From Trichosporon coremiiforme (lineage: Eukaryota; Basidiomycota; Tremellomycetes; Trichosporonales; Trichosporonaceae), in the NCBI GenBank assembly GCA_039545355.1, contig BCJJ01000011.1:870642-934641 (forward strand): a DNA stretch of 64,000 nt, in the 5' to 3' direction. Both the position numbers and the translations under genes were made by a program. Each line of letters starts with the position of its first letter. Position 1 is the stretch's first letter. Positions 44,184 to 57,586 of this stretch are shown piece by piece. The notes beneath the pieces are model-generated. The model was not told the DNA's origin, did no database searches, and saw only the letters and a list, made by a program, of their open reading frames with translations.

Positions 44184-46278
44184 CTATGCAAACTCAAACT
44201 TGCTATCGTTGGACGAGAGCATGAGCCTCGCGTCCGTGTGTCCGACCACGCGCTCGAGCTTGAGCACGTCGAACCGACTGAAGAGCGCCTTGCTGCTAAC
44301 CTCTGCGGGATCGGTGTCGACATCCGCCTCCGTCTGCCCCTTGCCGGGGATGAAGGGTGTGGCGAGGAACTCGGCGTAAAACTGGGCATGCTCGGGCAGA
44401 GCATACCACACCACCGTCTTGGCGCCACGCAGTCTGTAGCGGCGGTAGAAGTGGAAGCGCTCCGTGATGAAGAGGAAGTCCTTCTTGCCCTTGAAGAAGA
44501 GGGTTCGGGCACGGGAGATTTCGCTGTTGGACGAGTACTCGCTCACGGCACTGAAGGACAGCGTGCCCTGCTTCTTGAGGTAGTTTGTGAGACGGACAAA
44601 GTCGAAGTAGGACGGAATGACGACGAGCGTGTGTTGCCTCTGCACGGCGGAGCGGAGGAGGGCGGGCAGCGTCTTCTTCGTGAAGTGCTCGAAGCGCGCG
44701 TCGAGCTCCTCCAGCGCCGCGTCGGGGCCCATGCCGCGCTGCTCGGTGGAGATGCGCTCGAAGCTCTGGCGCACACCGGGACGGACACGGTCGAGCACGC
44801 CCTCAAGCGCGGAGCTCGCGTCGATGCGCGCCTTGCCGGCCACATTCTCGCAGGCGCCGAACAGCGCGCGGAACTCGGGGCTGTCGTACCTGCTCATGAG
44901 GAGGGTTTGGCGGAGGAACTGCGCCTGGTTGTCGAGGTACCACGGTTTAACGCGGGAGAAGTCGCATCCGTGCGGCTGCTCCGGGATGTGGTTGAGCTGG
45001 TTCATCGCCCACGCGGTGTGCTCCCAGTTCTGCATGTGCATGATGTCGAGGCCGTCGGCGGCACAGATCTCAATACTGCTCAGGAAGTCGACGCTCTTCT
45101 CGCGCTCCTGCGCCATCTTGAGCGCAAGCGGGGAGGCGATCAGGACGTCGCAGTCCAGCAACTTGGCTTCCGTCGTCGGAGGCATCACGACACGCCACGC
45201 CTTGCGCGTCACCTTGAGTCCGAGGCGGAAGTTGTCGTCCGTGTTGCCGCTGAAGTTCTCCTGGTGGTCGGCGGGGAGCGCGGAGAGGTCCGGCTCCTCT
45301 CCCTCCGGCACGCCAAAGCTGTTCAGGAACGGACGCAGGTTCTCGATCTGCGTTCCCTCCGGAGCGAGCGGGAAGAGGTGCTCAGCGAGCCATCGGGTCG
45401 CAATCGCGCGCGTGGGCAGAAGAAGGAGAACCTTCGGGCGAGTGAACGACTGGTCCCGCGGCGGCTCCATGTCCTTGCCCGCGTCGAGGGCGTGCGCCAG
45501 CTTCTCGTTGTTTCGCACGATACGCCGCCGCGTCTTGAGGACGTGGTTCATCAGGTGCGCCGCCGTCGCGGCACGCAGCGCCTCGCGTTTCGGTCCCCAC
45601 GGCCCCTTCTCGCTGCCGTCTGCCTCGCCGTCGAGCGAGTGCGCGTACAGGTCGGTGTAGCGTCCGAGCTGCTGCAGATAGCTCGAAGCGAGACCCGCGT
45701 GCGCCGACTTCTTCAGACCCGCCGAAATCGAGGGAACGATCTGCGGTTAGCTTGGAGCGCAGAATGGGAGCTGTACTCACTCGCGCCGATCCCTCCGCCG
45801 CCGAAGCGTCCCCGGGCCGCATCTCCACAACCCGTCCGAGACCCCTGATGTTTGCCCGATGCTGAGTCCATTGTCCCTCCTTGGCGTCCTCGATGCGCGA
45901 GAGCAGCGGTGTCTCAGCTCCAAAGTGCGTGTTGAACGTGTCGTCGTTGGCCTCGTCGTCCTCGCCCTCGGCAGACTCCTCGTCCTCGCCGTCCTCCTCA
46001 ATCTCCTCCATGACTTCCTCTCCGTCCTCGTCTTCCTCGACCGCAATCTTGACGGCCTTCTTTCCCTTTCCCTTCTTTCCGTACGTGCTTCCGCTCGGAC
46101 CGATCTCGCCGCCAAATACGACTCCGCGCTTCTTCTTCGGCGCCGGGGGCTCGGCACCGTCGACACTTTGCGGGCGAGAAGTGGAAGGAGAGCGGAAACC
46201 GCCGGGCAGATCGAGCTCCCGCGGCCGCTTGATCGCGCTCACGTTGAGGAGCGTCAGGAGCTTGACTTCGGTCGACAT
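44184..46278 (-). CDS. UTP25: U3 snoRNP-associated Utp25 (DEAD-box-like, inactive)
   Basis: Small-subunit processome factor of the Utp25/DEF family, a helicase-like fold that has lost ATPase motifs. Two exons. Exon 1 starts at 46278 (MSTEVKLLTLLNVSAIKRPR) with a basic PKKKRGVVFG patch and a strongly acidic stretch (EEDEDGEEVMEEIEEDGEDE). Exon 2 carries the family core: ALRAATAAHLMNHVLKTRRR, KVLLLLPTRAIATRWLAEHL, DNFRLGLKVTRKAW, LLDCDVLIASPLALKM, LDIMHMQNWEHTAWAMNQLN, HTLVVIPSYFDFVRLTNYLK, FSAVSEYSSNSEISRARTLF, ITERFHFYRRYRLRGAKTVV and FYAEFLATPFIPG, ending KFEFA. About 690 residues. Convergent with the micro-exon array. Confidence 0.95.
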
Positions 46279-46845
46279 GCTGGTGCTGTGCGATGCCGAT
46301 GTCGTGTGTGATGGTTGTGTAGTGTGCGTGCTGTGGTCTCAAAGTGGAGGTCTGGATCTGAAATCTTCAGACTGAGGAAAGACAAACATTTTGGTTCCGC
46401 TCGGCGACACGTTATGACGCTGGGCTGAGAACCCTCACACCGCACACGACACGGCGACCGTCTCCTTCATCGCATGCCCTCGACATCTTGGTCGATCCTA
46501 GCCCTCATCTTGAGGTGTCACAGTCAAGCCCATGCAAACTGGTCTGTGCACAGGTGGGGCCAAGGTCCTTCGACGGCGGAGAAGGTGAACATGTTCCTGT
46601 CAGATCACGTGCTGCACTCCCGTCGTCTCGCGTCAGCCAGGAGTCAACTCATGGCTCTCGCAACATGCATGCTGTGCATTCTCGTGACATCCTGGCTACA
46701 TGACAAGAACCGTGCTGAAATGATTGACAACTCAATGCCCAATGTAATGAATGCTGCTGTCTGCTGTTGTGCTGCTGCTGCTGTCTTCCTTCTACATGCC
46801 TTCCTACCTTCCAACCTTCCTCACTTGTCACTACTGCTGCTCTAC
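46279..46845. other. Spacer between UTP25 and MUB1
   Basis: 567 bp with the UTP25 promoter and the MUB1 3' flank. A CTG/TGCTGT-rich stretch lies near 46748-46800. No gene supported. Confidence 0.5.
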
Positions 46846-49800
46846 TCAACGACGCCTGAACATCGCAGCGTTCATCTCCGCTGTCGATGAGGGGCCGGCC
46901 TCGCGGTCCGACTTGAGGAACGACGGAACTCCGTCGTCGCTCTGGTCAGGGGACGAGCGCCGTGTCGTCTCGCGCGTCGGGGTCGTCTCGGATGATGTCG
47001 ATGCTGCGGATGCTGATGGAGGGGGAGAAACTGTTACAATGGGGTTGGGGGGACGAGTGACCGACGGGGCGAAGAGGGGAGCAGCGCGCTGTGGCATTAC
47101 CGGGGGAGCGGCGCCGGCGGGGGGAGGTCCAGCGAGGTCGTGAGCACCGCGGGCAGTCGGGCGAGGGGTAGGCTGGGATGTGCCACCTGTGCGGGCACCG
47201 CCGGCACCACCGTTGGCGCCACCGTCCATGTCCACGTCGTCATCGTCGTCGTCGGCAGGAGGAGGGTCACGGCGACTGCCACCGCCACCGCCACCACCAC
47301 GGCCCTCACCACCGCGCGAGCCTCGCTCGGTTCCTTCACCTCCGGCGTTGGCGTTGTTTTCCGTCGCCTCCGACTCGGAACGGATGGAGCACCAGAAACG
47401 GTGACCCTCACTCCAGGCTTTGCTCTGGCACTCCTTGGAGCAGTACTTGGCCTTCCTGCACCGGCGGCACTTGGCAAACTCGCGAGGGAACACCTCCCAC
47501 CGGCCGCACGACATGTACGCGCACTGTCGGATACCACCTCGGGCGTCGTCCTTGCGGCATGCGTTGCGCATGATAACGCCAGCCCAGTAGTGGATGTCGC
47601 TGGGAATCTTGTACATGTGCGGGTCCGAGGGCGAGGCGCGGAAGGTGAATCGTTCCACCAAGGAGAAGATGTTGGGAGTCTCGGAGTACGCCGGGCGCTG
47701 GGGAAGGGGGTAGTCGGTGTCGTCCGGTCCGAGGTCGAACGTCCTATGCATTGGCCTGCGGGGGTGGTGGAACGTCGAGCGGACATGAGGGTACTTCGAG
47801 AGGTACGCCAGGAGCTGCAGAGCGAGGAGGATGTTGTCCTCCGAGTAGTTGGTGCCCTCTGGGTTGAGCAGAAGGCTGACACCGACGTAAGCACCGAGGT
47901 CCTGGAAGCCGCGGGGCGCTCCGTTGGCGATGATAATCTGCGCGGGCTGCGCCTGAACAGGCTGGGCGATGAGCTCGGCGACGGTGGTGTTCTGCAGAGG
48001 GCCGTCCTGGGGAGTCACGCGGGGAGTCTGCGCAGCAGCACCGGGTTGACCCGGCGGTGCGCCGGCCTCCATGTCGAAGCGCGCCTGCTCAGCTGCGAGA
48101 ATCTCAGGGTCGGGCTCCTCGTTAGTTCCAGCCTGCTCAACAATGGCGGGTTGAGGCGCGTTGTCCGGCTGGTTCTGAACGGCGGTGGCAGCTTCCATGG
48201 CAGCGTTCGCTGCAGCGGCGGCAAACCCAGCACTCAGCGTCGTACGTGCCAGGTCCGGATCAGGGGCGGCGTCCGAGATCTCGCTGTCGTCCGTGCGAGT
48301 CTGCTGCTCTCGCGGCGGAAGAAGCAGAGGTCGTCCAACGATGGTCCCGCGACGACCCCGCATTCCCTCAACGTGCTCGTGATGCGTAGGACTGCCCATC
48401 GGGCTCGACTGAGTGCTGACAGCCTCGGTAGCGACCTGGTGGAGCCTGGACGCCATTCCAGAGTTCGGGCGTCCAGTCTCAGCCGCAGCCTGCGCGTTTG
48501 ACATGGCCAGACTGTTGTCGGAACGAGCGCGGGGAATGGCAGTGGTGGGCTCATCCTCGGACAACGATGTCGCATTGCTGGTCGGAACGCTTCCCTGGGG
48601 CTGGTCAGATGGGGGTGAACGACGGCCGATCTGCAGAGGGAGGAGAGGAAGGCGCGGTCGTGGGGTTCCGGTTGCCGGGCCAATCGTTGCGTCATGGTCT
48701 GGTGACGGAGCTGTGTCACCGCTGTCCTCGATGTCCATGCTGATGTCTGCGCCGGTATCCGTGTCCCCTGCCGTATCAGTCTCCCCACCCTCAGTCTCGC
48801 CGTCCGCCATGTCCACATCCGTGTCCATTGCGCTCGCGGTCACGGGTGCTCGCGTAACAGTAACTTGCTCAGCTGCTTGCTGCCTCGGGTTCAGGCGATT
48901 GGTAATCAGGTTCGCAACATACTGCAGCCCCCTCGAATTCGGCTGACCGAGTCCAGCTGCGTTGGCGGTGGCTGGCGTCGTCGCATGAGCTGGCGAGAGC
49001 AGAGTGTTCGGCGGCGGAGCAGCGCCAGGCGGGTAGGCGATAGACTGAGCGTTGGCGGAGGTTGCGGGAGGGTGGGGAAGAAGAGACTGGGGCTGCGACT
49101 GAGGCTGTGTTTGTGACTGTGACTGGGGCTGAGATTGTGACGCGGGTGCTTGGGTTGCGGAAGCCTGCTGTTGTGACTGTGGGTCGCGCTGTTCACGGTC
49201 GCCCCGGTCCCGGTGGTGGTGACCGCGAGATGATCCAGATGGCCGGTGACGTCTGGACGCCGTTCCCGGAAGAGGAACACCAGCAGCAAGCGCATCAACA
49301 GCAGCCTGGGATCCCAGCGAAGACGAGTGAATAGCAATGCCGTTCTTCTTGAGCCATGACTCAAGGATCTGGGCAACAATGTCGAGGGCACCGGCCTGCA
49401 CGACGCGGCTGCGAATTGCTTCGTTCCCGCGCACACCAATGTTGACGACGCATTGGAACGCGAGCGAGTGGCGAAGGGAGATGGCGTGGTCGACGTTGAT
49501 GGTACGTGCGGTGCATGGTCCGTTGAGACCCCAGAGATCCGGCATGGTAGGCTCGCGCGGCAAGCAAGAGTCTCTTAAGATGTCAAGCAGCCGTTCGAGG
49601 CCCCCGTCCATAGTGAGGACCTCACGTATCCTCGGCGATGTTGACGAGAGATATGTCAGCTGGCAGAGGTTGTTGAGCAATGCCAACGTCGAGTTTGTGT
49701 CGAGGGCTGCGGGAAAGTGGTCAGCGATGAGTCATAGGGAAGGTACGCGGTTTGGAGGCGGGGATGCGGGGGTGGCCACTCACCTCTTCTGTCGTAGAGC

Positions 49801-49862
49801 ATCTGGTTGATGCTGATGACTGCCCTGTTGGACGGGGGGAAGGTGTAGTTTGACTCTCTCAT
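46846..49862 (-). CDS. MUB1: MYND zinc-finger protein Mub1/SamB
   Basis: Adaptor that in yeast works with ubiquitin ligase Ubr2 and Rad6 to degrade the proteasome transcription factor Rpn4; SamB relatives control morphogenesis in filamentous fungi. Start 49862 (MRESNYTFPPSNRAVISINQ), one small intron, then the armadillo-like N-terminal domain: LALLNNLCQLTYLSSTSPRI, GLERLLDILRDSCL and SLAFQCVVNIGVRGNEAIRS. A very long low-complexity centre (Gln/Ser, then Asp/Thr-rich) is followed by LLALQLLAYLSKYPHVRSTF and the MYND finger near 47390-47530: CGRWEVFPREFAKCRRCRKA, then KYCSKECQSKAWSEGHRFWC. All Cys/His ligands are present. The tail is Gly/Ser/Pro-rich. About 970 residues, longer than yeast Mub1 because of the linker. 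Confidence 0.93.
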
Positions 49863-50474
49863 GGTGAGTGATCACGGAGTGTGAGGTGGGGACGACGAAG
49901 ACGGAGAGGAAGGTCTTGGAGGTCGTGTGGACGGCCCGTGGCCTGTGAGAAGGTGGATGACAACCAAGTCTTGGGAACAAAGCGAAGTGGAATGACAAAC
50001 GAGAGAGCGATGAGGAGGGCGGTGTGATGGGAAGCAGGAAGATGGGCTGGGTATTGAGGAGACGATGTGGTGTGTGGGGGTGTGTGTGGTCGAGGAGTGA
50101 GTGTGCTTGTACGGATGAGGCGAGGATGATGAGTTGGTGTGGTGTGAGTGTCCTGAGCGCATGGCTGCCTAGGCAGGGAGTGTCCCTGGCAGATGCCGTT
50201 CGTCTGCACCCAGCAGCGCCTAGACGCCCTTAGACCACCGTCATTGTCACCCATACCACTCCAGCCTCCACTTCCCCTTCAGTGGCGGGACCGCAACACG
50301 GGACCAAAATCCCACCATCCAGATGCCAGACTACCCGCAGGCTGCTGATCGACATCCACCAAGCGTTACTCTCGGATTTCAGCCTAATCACCTGTAGACG
50401 ACGAGCGACCAAGATACTCTAATACATGCATTCGCCCTCTGCGTGCCTCAACACTACTGCCCACCTCTCTACAA
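49863..50474. other. MUB1 leader/promoter and PRP17 3' flank
   Basis: 612 bp without a supported gene. The part from 49863 to about 50150 is G/T/A-rich on the plus strand (C/A/T-rich on the MUB1 strand), as expected of a MUB1 leader. Confidence 0.5.
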
Positions 50475-52356
50475 CTACGTCCACAGTTTGATGAGTCCGT
50501 CCCAAGACGCCGTGATCACCTTGGACTGTGATTCGTCAGCTCGCCGTCCTTTGCATTGTGTCGGGTCAATCAAATTGCAGGGAGCTCCGGAGAGCGCCTG
50601 CGCCACTTACGTGCTCGTTTGGCAGCCAGCAGTGATCGATCACCACCTGCTTGTGCGCGTTCAGTCGCTTCACAATGCGACCCGTCTTCCAGTCCCAGAA
50701 CACGACGTCGCCGCCACCCGTTCCTGACGAAATGTACTTGCCATCGGGCGAGAAGCTGATGCCGCAAGCGTAGCCGGCCGTCGTGTGGCCCGAGAAGTGC
50801 TTCTTCTTGTGCTGTCGGATGCCGTTCACCGTGTCGTAGATCTGGATCTGGTTGTCGAGCGACTGGAATGCGACGTACTTGCCGTTCGGGTGCTTCGCCG
50901 CCGCCGGCATCGAGTGCATGTACGGCTCGGCGATGTACTTGATGACGACGGGAATGTCGTAGTCCCATCCACGGATCGTCTTGTCGTCCGACGTCGTCAG
51001 GAATCGCCTGTTGTTGTCGATGAACGTGATCGTGTTCACCGGGCCAAGATGCTGATCGTACGTCTGCACAATCTCGTGCGATCGCAGGTCGTACTGGATA
51101 ATCTTCTTGTCCTGCATTCCGGCCAGGAAAATGTTCTGCTTGTCCGGGTCCGGCTGGAACTTGACAACGTTGGCGATCTTGCCATTCGAGAACGCCTGCA
51201 CGCACTGGCCCGTCTCCGTGTCCCAGACCTTGATCGTACGGTCAAACGAGGACGAGATAAACCGCGTTCCCTTGTTGTTGTAATTGACATCCTTGACCGC
51301 CTGCGAGTGGCCCATGAACGTCCGCAGCACGTTGCCCTCGTGGTACACATCCCAGAGCTTGATCTTCGTGTCCATACTTCCACTGAGCAGCAGATGTCCG
51401 CTCTTCGGGAACAACCGGATGGCAGTGACACCCTTGTTGTGTCCATGCCAGGTGTGGATACACCGCTCCGGGACGTAGGCGTTCGGTGCCGGAGCGTCGT
51501 CCGGCGGGTTGAGGCGAACGTCGACGTCTGTCGGGATGTGCATGTATGTTCGTCCGGCGTAGTCGGTGAGCTCCTTTCCGTGGAAGATAGACTTCTCCTC
51601 GCGGGCGGCCTTGTTCTTCTCCTTGGCAGCCGCCTTCAGGTCCTCTCTCCGCTTCTTCTCGGCACGCCACTCGTCCGTCTCCTCCTCCTCAACCTCCGGC
51701 TCCTCGCCAGCCTTGTCACCCTCGTAGTCGGCCCACGGTCCCAAATACGAGCCCTCTCCATCGACGATGCTCGCGTCTCCCTTAGCCTTTCGCTTGCGCT
51801 TCATCTCCTTGCGCTGGCGATTCGTTGCGCGAACATTGTCGATCATGCCGAATCCGTTCGCCGCCGCCGCATCCGTCGCGCCAATCCAGCCACCACCGCC
51901 GTTCGCAGTTGGGTCGAGGGCATAGCCGTGAACATCGAAGGTGCGCTTCTGGCGCTCAAACTCATAGCTGTCCATCGCCTGCTCCTCGACGTGACCGTTC
52001 AGCGCGTTCATGCCCTCGTTCTTGCGCGCGTTGAACGGATCGACTGGTCCCTGCACCGGCCGCGTCATGTCGTCGTAGCTGATGTTGACGTTGATGACCT
52101 TGTCCGTTGACCGCGTAATCAGCGCGTTCGCCATGTCGTTCGGGTCTTCCTTCAGCACGTCCGGCGCTGCGGCGACGGACACGTTGGTGTCGACCTTGGT
52201 CGCCTTGGACGGCCCCGAGGTGGCGATGCCGAACGCATCGGTCTGCACCTGCTGCTCGATCTGCTCGTCGGTCTCGTCGATGTCCTCAACCTTCTGAGCG
52301 GGGGCGGTCGAGGGCCCAGCCTCATCGTCGGATGAGTCGTACTGTGCGAGGAGCAT
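50475..52356 (-). CDS. PRP17: Pre-mRNA splicing factor Prp17/Cdc40 (WD40)
   Basis: Second-step splicing factor of the catalytic spliceosome. Start ATG at 52356 (MLLAQYDSSDDEAG). The N-terminal region includes YDDMTRPVQGPVDPFNARKN and YEFERQKRTFDVHGYALDPT; basic RKEMKRKRKAKGD and acidic EEPEVEEEETDEW stretches follow. Then comes the Prp17 hallmark FHGKELTDYAGRTYMHIPTD with CIHTWHGHNKGVTAIRLFPK, and seven WD repeats (LLLSGSMDTKIKLWDVYHEG, FISSSFDRTIKVWDTETGQC, FLTTSDDKTIRGWDYDIPVV). A final exon across one intron (donor about 50610) gives SKVITASWDGLIKLWT and the stop at 50475, so a single-ORF model ending at 50566 is truncated. About 600 residues. Divergent from the nitronate monooxygenase gene. 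Confidence 0.96.
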
Positions 52357-52731
52357 GGTGGGATGGGTTTTGGAGGACACAAATAATGGCTAGGCTCTCG
52401 TGATGTAAGTTGGTGAAATGAGCGAACGCGTGGTTGGCACGCCTAATCACGTGATGATATGGTAGGCTCACCACCGGTGACAGGCGCCTTGAAGGGCGGC
52501 ACCGGCCGTCCTAAGGGGATCGAGGTCCGGCACTAGGGACGGTGTAGACCGGACTTGGCCGTCGCACACTGCACACCACGCTCAAGTCACTGGGGCCCGC
52601 CGGTCCACGGTAAAGGCTAACCGACACCACCGGCCCACCACCCGCATACACACCAACGTATATTACTTCTTTTGCTGCTCCGTCGTCTTTTCTTCTCCCA
52701 CTCCCCCCACCCACACCTCCTACCCACCACA
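52357..52731. promoter_or_regulatory. Bidirectional promoter between PRP17 and NMO
   Basis: 375 bp between divergent starts. The NMO side ends in a long C/T/A-rich leader (52670-52730), typical of highly expressed fungal genes. No clear TATA box. Confidence 0.55.
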
Positions 52732-53986
<1,255 letters not shown>

Positions 53987-54831
53987 GTGGAGCGAGCGCA
54001 AGCGGAGCGAGTGACGAACTGAACGCACATCACACGCTCATCCACCGAAACGATGCCCCTAGAGGCAACATGAGGAATGACAGGGCAGTGGCCTGTCCAC
54101 GTTGTAGAGTATAAGACACAAGAAGCTACACCCAGCTAGATGGATGCAACGAGATTATCTTGTCCCCAAAGTGTTACTGACGGAATAGCCTGATCCATCA
54201 TCTTGGCACACGTGCTCCGAGTGAGGACCAGCGGCGATGTGCGCCAAGCCGACGTCGCCCACCGCCTATGTCCGCTTGATCCGCTCCACGGCTTGCTCGG
54301 CCGGTAATGACGAGGCAGGGTCGGTTCCAGCATACCCATGTCAGTTGACAGCCGAGACCCACCTCTGTCAAGTCCGGTTGCCCGCGGTCTGTGCCGGCGG
54401 CATTGGCCTCGCCGGGTCCTCGTTGTTCCGCAGTGTCCTTGCAGGTCTCCCATTCCGAGACAGACACTGCGACATGCCGAGTGAGGGTCAGTCTTGACGC
54501 AGCTCTCAGTGAGTCTAAAGCCCAAAGGGCTCGGAGGACTGGCTGCGCTCACTGCGCTCACTGCGCTCGCTTCGCTCGCAAAGGTGTGAAATTCGAATAA
54601 GATGCATCTCGCCCGGGACTGCACTAGCCCGGGCGACCCGGTATTATACGGTTGGAAGTGGTGTGAAGAAGCATGAATATAAGAAATATGGGTAAGATGG
54701 AAGAAAAGATTAATGGTTGTAGTGGTTTGTTATGGTGTGAAGTCGGTGACAGAGACTTGGTTTGTTGCTTCTGACAATCCTTGGGCTCCGTGACGTCCTC
54801 TCGACTACTCTCTCTCTCTCTCTCTTATCCC
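53987..54831. other. Convergent spacer between NMO and YTP1
   Basis: 845 bp of 3' flanks. Contains a short direct repeat CACTGCGCT/CACTGCGCT/CGCTTCGCT near 54546-54580 and a (CT)n tract near 54806-54824. No gene supported. Confidence 0.55.
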
Positions 54832-57586
54832 TTAAGCGGCCTCGACGTCCAGCGAGACACCACGCGACAGGCGGAGCAGAGCGTAGCCCTTGCACGCGAG
54901 CACGACGACGATCCAGCAGAAGATGAGACACGTGAGCGCGACAGTGACGTTGAGAAAGGCCATCATGTCGTCGAAGCCGGCGCGCATGGCGGCGAAGGCA
55001 ATCTCCTCGTCACTCAGCATGAAGACGATACCGCCGGCCGCCCAGCCGAACGAGGTGAGGACCTCGGTGGGCGGACGGCTGGGCAGCGTTGACTCCGTAG
55101 GCGGGCGCAGCCAGAGGAAGAAGTACGTGAGGAAGCGGCACGCGCTTCCGCCAGCAAGCAGGATGCCCCAGAGACTGTGGATGGCGACCTGGAACTTGTA
55201 GTCCTGGTGGTGGGCGGCCATCGCGAGGCCAGTGACGGCAATGACGAGCGCGGGGAGGGGGTTGAAGCTGAACGCGTAGCTGGGCGGCGTCCTAGCGCGG
55301 GGGTTGGCAGCATGGATCGCGGCGCCGAGCATGCGGCGCATCCGGGGCGACTCAAGGAGCATGCCCGCCAATCCAGCAAACCAGAACATGACCGCGATGG
55401 AGATGTGCTGCACCTGCTTGACAGTGTAGGGGTCGCCCTTGTGCGCGCCAAAGCGCTCCATCCACGTGTTCGTGATGCCGTACAGGAAGATGACGAAGCA
55501 CTCGACCATCTCAGCGCTGACGGCGCGAGAGCCGGCAGGCTTGCGGTTCCACGCCCAGCCCATGTCGGCGTAGGCACCGAGATAGCGCGCGAACGTGAGC
55601 ACGCCGTAGCCGAAGAAGATGCTGCCCTTGATGATGTGCGCGGCGCAGGTGTTGATGAACCCGGCACGGCACATGCCCAGGTAGGTCGGGATGCCGGTGC
55701 AGATGCACACGTACGCGATCACGACCTGCGTGCGGCGCACCCACGTCAGGGCGATCTCGCCCATACGCAGAGCCGTGTACTTCTCCGCCACGACGGGAAC
55801 CTCGGGCTCCTCCTCGTGCTGGTCGTCCTCGTGGTGCGCGTCGAAGGCGCCCTGACGGCGCGAGACAGACTTGCCCTTGGGCCTGTCGCCCATCTCGAAG
55901 TGGTGCGCGGATCCGGCCGAAGACGCAGAGGGGGTGTCCTGCAGCGTTCCCTCACTTCCGGTCGAGTGGCGAGACTCGAGCCCGTCCTCGTCGTCGTCGC
56001 CGAGCTCAAAGACTGCGTTCGAGCCGCGCTCGTTGAACCCGACCATCTCGTACCGGGACGCAGCGCCGAAGTGGTCCTCCTTCGCGCCCTGCAGGGCGTC
56101 GAAGAAGAAGTTCTTCCAGTCGCGAGAGCCCGAGCGGTAGAACGCAACCGCACGGGCGATCAGGCCCATGCTGTCCAGAACGGCGAGGCCGATGGACAGC
56201 AGAACCAGCATGTTGCCGATACTACCGTGCTTGGCGCCGGGGTAGCTGCTCTGTCAGCGGCGCTCATTGCGAATGACATTCTCGGGGCAAGATTTCGGCC
56301 ATGGACGGCAGAAATGCTCAACTGGGTGAAGAGTGGGTTGTCCAAGAAAGAGGACAGGGAGTCCACCCAGCCCCCAGGCACAATCTCCCAGGGCGGATTG
56401 CGGTCGGTACGGCCGAGGGCTCGGCGCTATACGCTATCTGCCCCCGTCCATCCGGTGTCTCCCCGCCGAGCCCTGCCTCTGCTGCTCCACCGAGGAGAAA
56501 GCTGGAAAGAGAGAGATCGCACCGAAAATTCTAGTCGCCGTGCAAAAACAATACTCACAAGTCAGGCATGGCCGCCTTGTACGCGATACCCATGATCCAG
56601 CCAAACACCGCCAGACCGATGAAGCCAGTGTTCACGAGGTAGTGGCTCGGATGTCCCGCAGCACGGAGTGAGAGCGCTGCTCTGTCAGCATTGCATTCAT
56701 TCATGATCGGCCGGCTCGGGCTTGGACGGCTGGTAGGGGCAAAGGGGGGGGGGGCAAGATGTGCGAACTGCGGGGAACTGAAATTTCCTCTTTCGCGGGC
56801 GCGCAGCGTGCGTCATTGCAACAGCCGCCCTCGGCGCCTTGGGACCGCCGACGAACGGCAGATGAAGTAGGAACGTGTAGGAACGGTAACGCTGCCAATG
56901 TCGCACACAACGAGTTCGATCGCGCCCATGGCACATGCACAGCGGTGTGGAACGGACATTCCAGGCCCTCTGCCGCACACTGCCGTACGCCGCCCCTCCA
57001 AACCATCCCCGTAGACGTCCACGAAAGCTGCCAGTTACTTACCAACGGGGAGAGCTCCAAAGTACGCGACACACATCGCCGCGACGTGCAGGATCATGAG
57101 ACCGGGGTGGCTCGGCGTGTCCCCCGGCCAGTTCTCGGGCAGCTCCTCGCCGAAAATGACAGAGTCCTGCGTCAGACGGAAGTCGGCGTCGAGGTACGTC
57201 GGGGGGAACTTGTGCCAGCGGTGGATCTCCGTGTCGTTCAGGAACTCCTTGACTGGGGCGTGCGAGTGATGGCCGTGGGGGTCCGGCGGCGCATCATGGG
57301 AGTCGTGGTGGTCGTCGTGGTGCGTGGGGGTGTCGTGAGAGTCATCGTGGTCGTCGTCGGATCCGGGCGTGGGTGATGGCGCGGCCGCAACCGACTCCGT
57401 CATCGTGCCGAAGGGACGCGGCGGCGCCGTGTCCAGCCCTGCGGCGGCGGAGGTGGCGGTCCACTTGTGCTCGCCGTCCATCATCTCCGAGTCCATCATG
57501 TCGTCGTCGTGCCCGCCGTGCCGCGCTATCGGGCCGGAGGCGGCCGCGAGCGCAAACACGCACGGGAGGAGGAGAGCGGCGCGCAT
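54832..57586 (-). CDS. YTP1-like multi-span membrane protein with His/Asp-rich lumenal segment
   Basis: Fungal Ytp1-family protein (DUF2427 plus Ytp1 C-terminal domain). Function in yeast is unclear. Start 57586 (MRAALLLPCVFALAAASGPI) is a signal peptide. A lumenal part very rich in His and Asp follows (DDDHDDSHDTPTHHDDHHDS), suggestive of metal binding. Next come GLMILHVAAMCVAYFGALPV, AALSLRAAGHPSHYLVNTGF after an intron, then GLAVFGWIMGIAYKAAMPDL. The last exon has GNMLVLLSIGLAVLDSMGLI, a cytosolic acidic loop, VVIAYVCICTGIPTYLGMCR, MVECFVIFLYGITNTWMERF (a Ytp1 signature) and QVQHISIAVMFWFAGLAGML. At least two introns of about 80-400 nt. About 10-12 helices. Haem-binding by relation to cytochrome b561-like folds is only a guess. 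Confidence 0.85.

Noticed and set aside
44163..45848. 561-codon plus-strand open frame opposite UTP25
   Set aside because: Mirror frame of UTP25 with Val/Glu/Arg/Leu-rich composition and no family match. Conserved UTP25 motifs fix the minus strand.
47140..48501. 453-codon plus-strand open frame opposite MUB1
   Set aside because: Antisense of the low-complexity MUB1 linker and MYND finger; no independent domain.
50785..52110. 441-codon plus-strand open frame opposite PRP17
   Set aside because: Antisense shadow; composition dominated by Val/Leu/Arg, no motif.
54546..54580. Tandem CACTGCGCT repeats as a transposon end
   Set aside because: Only about three imperfect copies, no inverted partner or target-site duplication seen.
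55177..56595. 472-codon plus-strand open frame opposite the YTP1-like gene
   Set aside because: Antisense shadow; membrane helices and family motifs lie on the minus strand.
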